Part shown: positions 47,142 through 57,562 of the stretch, piece by piece
How the letters are laid out: every line of letters begins with the position of its first letter
Position numbering within the stretch: the stretch's first letter is position 1
Origin: Cycas panzhihuaensis
Lineage: Eukaryota > Cycadophyta
Assembly (NCBI GenBank): GCA_023213395.1
Contig: CM041465.1
Span: 152,651,741-152,715,740, forward strand
Reading direction: 5' to 3'
Length of the DNA stretch: 64,000 nt
The notes under the pieces: model-generated
Told to the model about the DNA's origin: nothing
Seen by the model: only the letters and a program-made list of their open reading frames with translations
The model's database searches: none
Program-made: the position numbers and the translations under genes

Positions 47142-50100
47142 CATTGTCTATTTTCTAATTTTAGTTACTCATACATTTGGCAAAACATATCTATATGACT
47201 GCTTGTTGAGATTCTGGCGAGCTCAGCTATCCACTGGAGAAGACAGATCAGAATTTCATCCGCTGTGAAGGAAGTTCTCCCACTCAGAAGTTTGCACTCC
47301 ATACGGGAACCAGGTTCTTCATTTCCTTTTTACTTTTCAACATATAAATAAATAATTTTTGATATATGCTTTTTTGCCTTGTTCCTTTGATCTTCAATAT
47401 ATGCTTTACTATCTTGCGCTCGATAGATCTTGTGTGATCCTCTATACTAGCTTAATCTAACCATACATATAGCCTTTTTCTTCTGTCCTGTGCATTCTCT
47501 GCATTTGTACTGAACAACTCTCAGTATATATATATAGTTTGCTTGACTACCTGCCTTCGTTTAGCCGTCTCTGCTGTTATCTCTCTTAACCTCTGTGTTA
47601 TCTCTGTGACTCTACCCATTTCTGCCTATTTTTGCATGCATATTCCTCACCCTGCAAATCTTGCGTCCTCTTTATGCATCTCCTTTCTGCTCTCCGTCTC
47701 GCTCTGAGAAGCCATATCGCCTCGCCCCCTCAGATTCAGCCGCATCATGTCTTTAGCCTCGCGCTGTATCTACGTCTCGGCTGGTCTCACTTTAATACAG
47801 CTGGTCTCACTTTAATAGTCCATGCCTCGTGCTGTATCTGCGTCTCGGCTGGTCTCCGTTGCATCTCAGCTGGTCTCACTTTACCATTCTACGTCCCCTG
47901 TGTCCGCGCAGCTAGGCTACACAGTCTATAGTGCTACATTGTGATATTAATCGTGTTGTATATAGTCACCTTTATTACTCGCCTTCGTTATTCATTTATT
48001 AAATCGCCTCCGTATTGAGTTGCGTTATTATTATATTTGAACCCTGTGCTATTTGCGCCATTCATAATCTTATTTATTTATTGTATGTTTTAAAATCCAG
48101 TTTTCAAGGGTTTAAGTTCTATTTTTTAACTTGACGAGCGAGTTCACCCTCCTGGCATCAGAGGTCTTTAGCTTCTGACTGGTCTTGGGTTCAATCCCAG
48201 CTCAGTCCATCTTTAGACCAATTTTTTAAGAAGTCTTTTTTAATTTTAAACTTTATTTTTTTCAAAATTTTAATTTTCATAGAGTTATTAGTGCTTTTGT
48301 GGCCATAACTTCTCTCTGGCTCATCAGTTTTAGATGAAACATGCACCAATAAATCAGAAATTTTTCTGATCGACTGGTCATAAGACCAGTTTGGTGCCAA
48401 TTTGACCCTGTTTCGACCATTTTAACATTAGACTTTCAAAATTTTAGCATTTTTTACATTTTTAACAAAATCAGTTTTAGAACTGGCTGTCATTTATTTC
48501 TGGTAAACTGTTTTGGGCCCAAATTTTCTCTATAGCGATCTACGTTGTATAGACTCTAATACCCACTTTTTACTTGAATTTTTTGAGTTCATCTTCACTA
48601 ATTTTTTAATCGCTGAAATAAGGAATTTAGTTGATTTTGCCTGTTTTTTAACATTCTCCATAAAGACACTTGTTACATTTTCACTATAACTTTTGCATTT
48701 TTATCGATTCAATTAATCGACTTCATTGGGAAGCTGACTCATTTCTCTTCGTTTTGACATATTTTCTATATATTTTGATACATTTTTTCTTATATTTCAA
48801 ATCAGTCAAAGTTGAGGTATCTTATTGCCCTAAATCTGCTGTTTTGTTACACTTTTTAATATATTTTTCAAAAATTTTCAAATTGAAAGAATATTGATTA
48901 CTTAATAAATAATATTTGGTCCTTTGTTCAACTTTTTCTAAAGGTTAATTAATTTTTTTATGTAATTTTTGCCTACCCTGCTCCTGTTTGGCTCCATAAG
49001 GAGGTCCATATCTTTGCATTATTCAAATTGTGATTTATTGGTACCCATTTTCAAAACCGTTTATTTCATTGGATCCACACCTCATCAATCTACATATTGG
49101 TAAAATTTTAAGCTATTTTGACATTATTCAATATAGTTTTCGAGCTGTTAAAGTTGAGCATATACATACATCCTAGTAAGATTGTCTTCTTTCAAAATTT
49201 TAAAGAAAATTCTAGTTCATATTTCATTGTTTACTCAAAGTTTCTGCTTGATCTTTCTACAAGCATTTTAAATTATTTTGAACTAGCATTTGTTCATAAG
49301 GCAATATATATTTTTTCTCAAAGAAAAGTTATTTTTATACAAAAAAGGAAATTTTTTATATTGAAGTCTTACATTACTCATTTGAGAAATTAGCATTTTT
49401 TTAAAACTCTTTATTTTCAAAAGTTTATTTCAAGTTTTTCATAAGTGAAAAGTTTTTTTAAAGTTTGCTTTCAAACGCATCATTACTTTCTTATTGATCA
49501 TTATACTTTTGTATCAAAGTTGTTCAAAAATATCATCTTTCTTGCACTTATAAAAGGAAAATTGCATTTCTTTTCAAAGGCATATTACATTTGTTTAAAG
49601 GGCATTATATTTTTTTGAAAAAAAAATAAAAAGAGTTTTTGTAAAAGTTTTCATTTCATCTTGCTTAGAGCATTTTTTGTTTTATTTATCAAAGGAATTT
49701 TTCTTTTTCTAAGCAAGACCACATTGCTAAATAGATTAGTTTCCACATTAAATAAGATAATTCTGAATTGAACCACACTTTTTTTTCTAGCCTTGCAAGG
49801 GCAGTTAGGACCCCGGTTACCACCAAGACATGCTAATCGGCTTACTCATATTGGATGAGGACAGCCATTAGCTATCAGGTGTATACGGTGGCAGGCTGAG
49901 GTGCAGAACCTTTTCATTTTATGGTGTTTGGAGACCAAGGCTAGACCTAGAGAGGGTGAGTGCTTTGGTTCGAGAACCTTCACCACTAGATCGGTTGTAA
50001 GGCATAAATCCAGCGCAGGTGGACCAACAATTCAGGGGGGTGTCAAAGCCTTCTTAGCAGCCCACGTACTGAGGTATATAGAGCCTAGAGCTCTATACCA

Positions 50101-50343
50101 GTATAAAGGGTCCCTGTTTTGCCATCTATGGGCGCCACTGGCAGAATAACCAGAAGGTTGCCCAGAGAAACATAAACTTAGAGCCTAGTAGCCTTTCTAG
50201 GTCCTAGTTCATTTGTTCAAACTTTGGAAAACCTTGGGATATATATTTGGAAATAATTTCTTTCATTTAAGTTCTTTCAAATTTTTTACATTCAAATATT
50301 CTTGTTATTGCATTTATCACATTTTATACAACTTTAATTTAAA
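47142..50343 (+). other. Long non-coding leader of copia E
   Basis: 3.2 kb without a credible gene. Zones from 5' to 3': a pyrimidine-rich zone (about 47320-47940) with imperfect GGCTGGTCTCACTTTA-type repeats (47776-47885); a hairpin with a GGTTCAATCCC box (about 48140-48205); an AU-rich zone; and a GC-richer block (about 49790-50180) conserved in D and F. The D leader, reversed, follows the same order. Confidence 0.75.
49790..50190 (+). other. Conserved GC-richer leader block
   Basis: About 400 bp shortly upstream of gag, recognisable in D (34430-34850, minus) and in the more diverged F (44740-45200, minus), while neighbouring AU-rich sequence drifts. Function unknown; it may hold RNA structure for packaging, dimerisation or translation. 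An 82-codon open frame (49901-50149) is present in E but its frame is not kept in F, so I do not call it a gene. Confidence 0.55.
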
Positions 50344-53300
50344 ATGACGTCTAGTTTTGGGAATATGATTATTCCTAAATTTGATGGAAATAATTTTCTT
50401 AACTGGAGTATGAGGATGAGGCCCATCCTCATAGCAAATGAGATGTGGGATATAGTAAGAACCAGTTATAATGACTTAAGATCAAATCCAACTGATACTG
50501 AAAAAGCTATGTACAAAGAAAATGTTAAAAAAGATAATGAAGCATTAGCTCTTATTTTTTGCACATTGGAAGATAATGTTTTCCCACGAGTTAGTGAATC
50601 CATTAAGTCTAAAGAGGCTTGGGATACTTTACAGCTTATATATGAAGGGGTCGCATCATCTAAACTACAAAACTTGAGAAGTAAGTTTGAAAATTTACGT
50701 ATGATGCCTCATAAATCCATCACTGAATTCATGACCAAGATTCAAGATATAGTCAACCAAATGAGGTCCCTTGGGGATATCTTAACCGAACAAAGAGTAG
50801 TTGAACGAATCCTTTGATGTGTAGGAGTTGTTAGACGTTTTGAGATGGTAGCTACTAGTATTAGTGTATCTAAAGACCTAAGTACCCTCAAAATAGAACA
50901 ACTTACTGCTATGCTCATGTCCATAGAAGAGCAACAAGCTGCCAATGAAACTTTAGAACATGCCTTTACTACAAAGGCCAACATTCAACCTAACCCTCAA
51001 GATGACACCTCAAAACAAAACGAATCTCCTCTAAGGAGAAAAGATGGAAACCCTAGAAATGAAACTAGACAAAATCCTCCACGATACCAAGCTCCTCATA
51101 ATAGACAAGGATGGCCCCCACAACATGAAAACTCTCCAAGACATTCGAACACTCAAAGAAACCCAAACCATCCTTATTGTCCACATTGTCATGGGAACCC
51201 ACAACCTTCTAGAACACCTCAAAACTATCGTGACCAACCAAGAAATAATCATACTCAATTCTATGAGGAAAGGGGGAGACCTCTCAACCTTGATCGCTCT
51301 CCACCAAGGAATCAAAATCTTAGTTATGGAAAAAGAGATCAACTATATTGCACTTATTGCCGTAGAAATGGTCACATTGAAGATAAGTATTTTTCAAAAC
51401 ATGGACCACCTCCTAGAGGACATGTGTCAAATACATCAGAATCTAAAATCAACAATAGGTTATTTCTATCTAGTTTTTCAGCCCTAGAAGAAGATGACGA
51501 TAGTTGGTACATTGATTCTGGTTGTTCCACCCACATGACCCACAAAGAACAGTTATTTCAAACTTTGGATATAAATAAGAAAGGGTCTATTATGTTTGGA
51601 GACAACACCTCTCACGAATCGATTGGAAAAGGTAACATTGCCTTATTGACTGATAGTGGTGAATATAAATATTTAAATGATGTTCTATATGTCCCTGCTT
51701 TAAGGAAAAACTTACTATCGGTAGGACAGATGATGGGACAAGATTATAAAATAATTTTTGATAACAGCGAATGTGTCATTAAAGACAAACGACAAAATGA
51801 AGCTATTGTTGCTAGGGGTATCATGACTAAAGATTGTCTATTTAAACTTACTATCACCCCCTCAGATACATATGCCCTTAGAACCACAACTACTATGGAT
51901 AGTGACCTATGGCATCGACGTTTCGGTCATCTTAATTATACCAGTTTAGTTCTTATGAAAAGATTAGATATGGTTAATGGCTTGCCCCCTATTGATGTTA
52001 ATAAAGAGTTGTGTGAGGGATGCCTTCTTGGAAAACATCATAGAGAAAGTTTTCCAGACTATAGCCATCAGGCATCTGCCCCTCTTCAACTCGTATACAC
52101 AGATATTTGTGGCCCAATGGCCACTCCCTCCTTGGCAGGTGCTAAGTATTTCCTTACATTTATTGATGACTTTACAAGAAAGACTTGGGTGTTCTTTCTC
52201 AAATACAAATCTGATGCTTTTGACCACTTTGTTGACTTCAAAACCTTTGTTGAGCGACAAAGTGGATATCATATCCTCTCCTTAAGATCAGATAATGGGG
52301 GAGAATTTACCTCTAATATCTTCAAGGATTACTGTATCCAACATGGGATTAGGCGACAACATACCAACCCCTACACCCCACAACAAAATGGTGTAGCTGA
52401 AAGGAAAAATAGAACTATCGTAGAAATGGCACGTTGTATGCTCAGAGATAAAAACTTAGGCCATGAATTTTGGGCTGAAGCAGTCCATACCACAGTCTAC
52501 TTACTCAATCAATGTTCCATAAAAGTCGTTATGTGGAAGACACTAGAAGAAGTATGGACAGGTTATAAACCTAGTATCCGTCACCTTAAGGTATTTGGCT
52601 ATTTAGCCTATGCCCACGTCCCTGACCAAAGAAGAACCAAATTAGATGATCATAGTGTAAAATGTATCTTTATTGGATATAGTGAATCATCAAAATCTTA
52701 CAAAGTTTATGATCCAAAATCCCAAAAAGTTATACTAAGTAGGGATGTCAAATTTCAAGAAGACACCTACTATCAAAATAATCACGAACAACAAAAGGAC
52801 ATTACCATTAAGTTTAATGCATCAAATACATCCAAATATATGCCGCCTATGTGGAGAAATTCTCTGGAAACCGCTAGGGAAATAACATCATCTCAACCAC
52901 CATCACAACCACTACCCAAATGGGTTCAACGCAACCATGACTTAGGAAATATATTAGATAACAATCGAAGATCTACATGTCCACACAAAGTTAACTTTGC
53001 TCTAATGAGTAAGTTACTTGAAAGTCATGAGCCTCAAACTTTTGATGAGGCTAATCAACATGAGTGCTGGAAAAAAGCCATGCAAGAGGAATATAAATCT
53101 ATCGTTAAAAATGATACTTGGGAACTTGTAGACTTACCACCAAGGAAGAAAGTCATTGGAACCAAATGGGTCTATAAGACTAAGTTCCACTCTGATGGAT
53201 TAATTGATAAATATAAATCTCATTTAGTTGCAAAAGGATATGCCCAAAGAGAATGCATAGACTATACTGAAACATTTGCCCCAGTTGCTAGAATGGAGTC

Positions 53301-54641
53301 AGTTTGCATGATAATAAGTTTAGTCGCCCAAATGGGTTGGCCTATTTATCAAATGGACGTTAAAAGTGCTTTTTTAAATGGTTATATCCAAAAAGATATC
53401 TATGTCTCTCAACCCCTCGGTTTTGAAGTCAGGGGGGAAGAAAACAAAGTGTACAAGTTAAAGAAAGCATTATATGGTCTAAAACAAGCACCTAGGGCTT
53501 GGTATTCCCATATCGACACATATCTTAAAGATCAAGGGTTTGAAAGATCTCAAGCTAATCCAAACCTATACACCAAAATTAAAGGAAATTCGATATTGAT
53601 CATAGGACTTTACGTAGACGACTTAATTTATACTGGAAATGACTCCCAACTTTTAAGTCAATTTAAAGAAGCTATGTGTAAGGAATTTGAAATGACAGAC
53701 TTAGGTCTTATGCACTACTTTCTAGGATTGGAAGTGTGGCAAGATAAACAACGAATATTTATCTCTCAACGTAAATATATATTAGACCTTCTACAAAGAT
53801 TTAATATGACAAACTGTAAACCATTTTCAATACCAGCAGAAATTAGAATTAAACTCTCTAAGACAGATGACTCAACTTCAGTTGATCCCACTCACTATAG
53901 ACAACTGATTGGTAGCCTACTTTATTTATCCTCTACTCGACCTGATATAACATATTCCGTAAGTGTTGTATCTAGATTTATGTAGGACCCAAAGACATCT
54001 CATTGGCAAGCTACTAAAAGAATCCTCAGAAATCTTAAAGGGACTTCAGACTTTGGGTTATACTACAAACCTACATCCGAGTTTTGCTTAGCGGTTATAT
54101 AGATTCGATTGAATTTGGTGATGTCGATGATAGAAAATCTACCTCAGGTTATGCATTTAGTATGGGATCAGCAGCGGTAGCTTGGAGTACAAAGAAACAA
54201 AATACTGTTTCCTTATCCACAGCTGAAGCAGAATATAAAGCCGCAGTGTTAGGAGCCTGTGAATCAATCTGATTAAGAAGACTCTTACAGGATTTTCAAA
54301 TTAAACAGCAAGGTCCCACTAAAATTTGGTGTGATAATCAGAGCGCTATTCAAATGACCAAAAATCTAGTATTCCACGGTAGAACAAAGCACATTGAAAC
54401 TCAATACCACTTCATTCAGGAACTTGTATAAGCAGAAGAGATAGAGTTAACTTATTGTAGCACCGAAGATCAAATAGCGGATATTTTTACAAAGGCCTTG
54501 GGAAAAATCAAGTTTGAGAAATTCAGAGATGATTTAGGAGTCATACACATTGGGCTTATAGGGGAGAATGTTGGGAATAATCCCAATGTTTGTGCACCAG
54601 AGCGCTTAGGGCCCCTCAAAGCCGCATTTGAGGGCCCCTAG
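50344..54641 (+). pseudogene. Copia E gag-pol polyprotein, nearly intact
   Basis: One frame from ATG 50344 (MTSSFGNMIIPKFDG) to 53985, with a TGA at 50815-50817 (CGA in D's counterpart) and a TAG at 53983-53985 (CAG in D). Domains: gag; knuckle CTYCRRNGHIEDKY (last Cys lost) near 51350; protease WYIDSGCSTHMT near 51505; WHRRFGHLNY; integrase with YTDICGPM, RSDNGGEF and ERKNRTI, the D,D,E triad intact; VFGYLAYAHVP; RT with KWVYKTKF, QMDVKSAFLNGY and GLYVDDLIYTGN (YVDD intact near 53610). After the TAG, RNase H follows with a frameshift near 54085 (YIDSIEFGDVDDRKST), a stop at 54270 and a TAA near 54430, then DIFTKALGKIKFEKF. The last frame enters the 3' LTR and stops at 54639-54641. Four stops and one shift make it inactive. 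Confidence 0.95.
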
Positions 54642-54904
54642 GGCACCTTGGGCCATTCAGTAGCCGCCCAGACCGACCACTCATTTGAGGTACGTATCAC
54701 CATTATTTATTTTTAATATTTTTTCAAACTAACCTTAATTGTTGTGCATTTAGGGTGATGGCACCCGACGCCTCCCCGAATTCTCTATTTAAGGGTTGGG
54801 AATACCTCCCTGGTGTTTATTAACACTGTCATTCTATTGGAAATTGTCATTGTACTCAAGATGAGAACGTTATGATGTCTTGCTCTGCTCCTCCGTCTCC
54901 ATCA
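54569..54904 (+). repeat. 3' LTR of copia E
   Basis: 336 bp, same ends as the 5' LTR, preceded by the purine tract GGGGAGAA. The first 73 bp overlap the 3' end of the pol frame. Confidence 0.95.
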
Positions 54905-54909
54905 GATCC

Positions 54910-55628
54910 TACTAGAGGATCAAGCAGAAAAAAAAAAAAAAAATTATATATATAAAAAATGCACAGAAATGGAGTGGACAGCGCGCGGCCTGTGTGAGAG
55001 TACAACAACAAAACTAAAATGAAAATTATTTATTTAAAAATTATATCTATTTTATAGTAGCACACAGGGGGCACTCAAGTAGGTAGACTTTGATAGTATA
55101 ATTTTTTTTTTTTTTTTTGAAAAAATTTATGAAAAATAGTGTAAAAATGTTGAAAACTTGAGAAACTAGATCTAAGGCTGGATCTCACCAACAGAGAGGC
55201 AGTTTATCATGAAATTTTAAAGGGGAGTAGATATATAAGATGACTAGTTATTGGTAAATTTTTGTGGTAAACTGATCTTTATAGAGGAGAAATAAAGTAG
55301 AAGAAATAATACCTAAAAATAGGGAACTAAGGTTAAGTTAGTGATATCTCCCTTCACAAGGTATGAAATCATAAACCATTTTTTCTGGAAGGTATATGGT
55401 TTAGTGATGAATCTAACAAGTAGCTATATAATTGAATTTTGATCAGTGGTTGGAGAGCTAGATCAATTTGAATATAGGGTATCACTCTTTAAAAGAACAA
55501 TAGAAAAATATCACGTAAATAAATATGAAATTTAATCAAATATTTTGATATACTAAAGTTTAATTATAGAGCACTCAAATATATATCAAAATAAAATGAA
55601 CTGATTACAAATCTATGCAACCATACAC
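54910..55628 (-). other. Leader of copia F, PBS-proximal part
   Basis: Non-coding. Contains A and T runs (about 54930-54945 and 55100-55120). Continues the F leader interrupted by E. Confidence 0.6.
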
Positions 55629-55640
55629 GCTCTGATACCA
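55629..55640 (-). promoter_or_regulatory. PBS of copia F (initiator tRNA-Met)
   Basis: GCTCTGATACCA, complement of the initiator-Met PBS, 2 nt from the right LTR. Confidence 0.92.
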
Positions 55641-55642
55641 AA

Positions 55643-55938
55643 TGTTATTCGCAGAGGAGCAGAGCAAGTTAAGACGCCATTGTGATTAACAAATTTCTAT
55701 ATAATAGAAGGTGGTGTTGAAAAAGACCTAGGTTGTAATACAACCCTTTAAATAGAATTTTAGGGAGGCACCTAAGCATCTCAACTTGACCTGCATGTTA
55801 GCCATCAAAAATAAAAAAATAAATTAAAATAATAAAGCATACCTAAATATGTCGATTGATGACGGCTTAGCAAGGCTCTAGGTACCTTAGGGAGCCCTAG
55901 GTGCACATATCCTTAGGACATTGGGGGTTATCCTAACA
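55643..55938 (-). repeat. 5' LTR of copia F
   Basis: 296 bp, TGTTATTCGCAG...ATCCTAACA on the plus strand; pairs with 39674-39990. It lacks about 21 bp that form one arm of the hairpin in the left copy. Confidence 0.9.
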
Positions 55939-55943
55939 CATCT

Positions 55944-56521
55944 CACATTAAGCATTTTTATTATATTTATATTTATACTTCATAGTTTATCTCTTTAAAG
56001 CCTCATATAGTTTTCATTGCTTGAAAAGACTATAATTTGAACATTGATCATTATTTCAAAGTCTAATGCTTTGCATTTGAATATTAAAAGCTTCATGCTT
56101 TTGGCTCATAATTTTATCTCCTTATTGATTCATTTGAATCTTTTAGTCAAGGTGCATTTAGTTTTATTTCAATAAAGGTTGTTTATATTATTTTTTAAGG
56201 AGCACATATTTATGACTATTTGCATGTTGTCTTTGATTTGAAAGGCTCATTTGATGTTATTTACTCTGAATAAGATTTTGAAATTAAAGAATTATTCTTG
56301 CTCATTTTTTAAAAGCATTTCAAAGTTACATTTGGTTATTTGAAGGTACAGTAGCCTATTCTAAAGTCTTATGAAGGTTACTTTGTAAATAGCATTCATT
56401 GAATCTAATTTGAAAGGATTATTTATCATTTATTTGTCTCATTGTTTAAGGAGATATATCTCTTTTTTATTGCTCATTGCAACATTAATTTCTCATTAGA
56501 GGTTATGATTTATTAATTACA
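55944..56521 (+). other. X leader, last segment
   Basis: AU-rich, non-coding, between copia F and the gag-like frame of X. Its U-rich style resembles the gag-proximal leaders of D, E and F, but the GC-richer block is absent. Confidence 0.55.
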
Positions 56522-56875
56522 ATGACAATGAATGAAGATAAATTAAGGTTTCCCATATTTGATGAGACTAACTTTCACATTTGAAAATATATTTTAAAAA
56601 CCCATCTCATTACAAATAATTTATGGCATTATGCAAGTGATGGTTATCTTAAAAATGAACCCAATTTTAGAGAAAACTTGAAAAAAGATAATGAAGCCTT
56701 AACTAAAATCTTTTCTACACTAAATGATGATGTATTCACTAATGTTGGTGATTTAACCATATCGAAATTAGTTTGGGATATCCTAGACTCACTTTATAAG
56801 GGAGAAATTTTAGATTTAAATAAATTTGACTATATTGACAATGTGTTTTTTGTGAGACAAATGATAGAGTAGGTA
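56522..56875 (+). pseudogene. Element X gag fragment (copia type)
   Basis: ATG 56522 (MTMNEDKLRFPIFDETNF), then a TGA where D/E have TGG, then an open frame 56678-56872. KKDNEAL.KIFSTL.DDVF and SK..WD.L...Y.GE match D/E gag (KKDNEALALIF.TLEDNVF and SKEAWDTLQLIYEG), so this is an N-terminal gag of the same lineage. The match fades after about residue 110. A TAG ends the frame. No zinc knuckle, protease, integrase or RT follows before the 3' LTR. Confidence 0.72.
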
Positions 56876-57227
56876 TTAGTTGATGAAAAGTCTAATGTTA
56901 CGTATAATATTAAAGATTCCATTGAGACTAATGATCACATTGCTATATTTGAGACTATATGTATATTTAACCTGGTTGACTCTCATCAAAAGGACAAAGT
57001 CAAAGATGAAGACACTCATACTCATTTGAAACAACTCGCATCTACACTTGAAACATATTTTGCTGAAGATTATATGAAAAAGATAATAATATAAACTGTT
57101 GACCACTTCAAAGATAATGAAGCTAAAGGACATGAATACAATCACCTTGTCAAAGTATACATAAAGCACTTATACCACAAATTCAAAGAGAAACTAAAGA
57201 AGAAGTGATAAATATTAAGGTGGAGTA
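56876..57227 (+). other. Unrecognised 3' internal part of X with purine tract
   Basis: The same frame continues with few stops (VLVDEKSNVTYNIKDSIE, HLKQLASTLETYFAED, HLVKVYIKHLYHKFKEKLKKK): a charged, possibly coiled stretch. I do not recognise it. AAGGTGGAG (57217-57225) is the likely polypurine tract, 2 nt before the 3' LTR. Confidence 0.5.
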
Positions 57228-57557
57228 TATTGAGGTTAATATCCCTCACTTAACTCCTATCTTAAGAACATGTAAGTGCACACATACTCATGGTAAGTTA
57301 AGGTGAGATTATTTTATTATGCATTCTCATTATTTTATATTATTTTAAATTTGGATATTGAGGAGGATTTTCTACTCCCTCCCAAGTATATATTTTATGG
57401 TGTTCAAAACCTTGGTATTCTTCAACACCATCTTCATCAAAGGAATTTATATGTACTTTCTTTATAATGATGTTTGCAATACGTACTCTCAATATGGCTT
57501 GAATATTACTTTGACTTGTATGTTCACCTACTTCACTCTATTCTCTATACTCTAACA
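57228..57557 (+). repeat. 3' LTR of element X
   Basis: TATTGAGGTTAATATCC...ACTCTAACA, matching 9210-9553 and 9956-10298 over its length, followed by the TSD ATTTG (57558-57562). Confidence 0.87.
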
Positions 57558-57562
57558 ATTTG

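Larger units (their letters stand above)
46793..54904 (+). mobile_element. Copia element E (8.1 kb, best-preserved coding region)
   Basis: LTRs 46793-47125 and 54569-54904, PBS 47128, purine tract and a perfect TSD GATCC (46788-46792, 54905-54909). Same family as D, inserted in opposite orientation into the leader of F. Gag-pol is open over long stretches. The two LTRs differ at roughly 18 sites by eye plus a small indel. Confidence 0.96.
39674..55938 (-). mobile_element. Copia element F with copia E and a TRIM inside
   Basis: Minus-strand copia related to D/E. LTRs 39674-39990 and 55643-55938, PBS complement at 55629-55640, and a perfect TSD CATCT at 39669-39673 and 55939-55943. Coding region 39995-44611. 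A 322-bp TRIM sits at 42608-42929 in its coding region, and 8.1-kb copia E (46793-54904) sits in its leader. Without these it is about 7.8 kb. Older than D and E by its many stops. Confidence 0.92.
9956..57557 (+). mobile_element. Element X: LTR retroelement split by nested insertions
   Basis: 5' LTR at 9956-10298 (and its tandem duplicate 9210-9553) and 3' LTR at 57228-57557 share start, end and internal sequence. Both outer flanks read ATTTG (9205-9209 or 9951-9955, and 57558-57562), a perfect TSD. Removing inserted elements C, H and F leaves about 4.4 kb: a leader of nearly 3 kb (10311-11056, 22433-22853, 38347-39673, 55944-56521), one gag-like fragment, a short unrecognised 3' part and a purine tract. 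No protease, integrase, RT or RNase H is seen, so X is probably non-autonomous. Its gag and part of its leader resemble those of D, E and F, suggesting it was mobilised by a relative. The TSD and LTR pairing are direct; the contiguity of the leader pieces is inferred. Confidence 0.75.

Noticed and set aside
47632-47931. 99-codon open frame in the E leader
   Set aside because: Made of pyrimidine-rich repeats in a non-coding leader, absent in related copies, with no known motif.
48140-48205. Genuine tRNA gene
   Set aside because: A B-box-like motif and small stems are present, but there is no acceptor stem and no convincing D arm; kept only as a structural curiosity.
49901-50149. 82-codon open frame just upstream of E gag
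   Set aside because: It lies in the conserved leader block, but the frame is not kept in F and only partly in D, and it has no recognisable domain.
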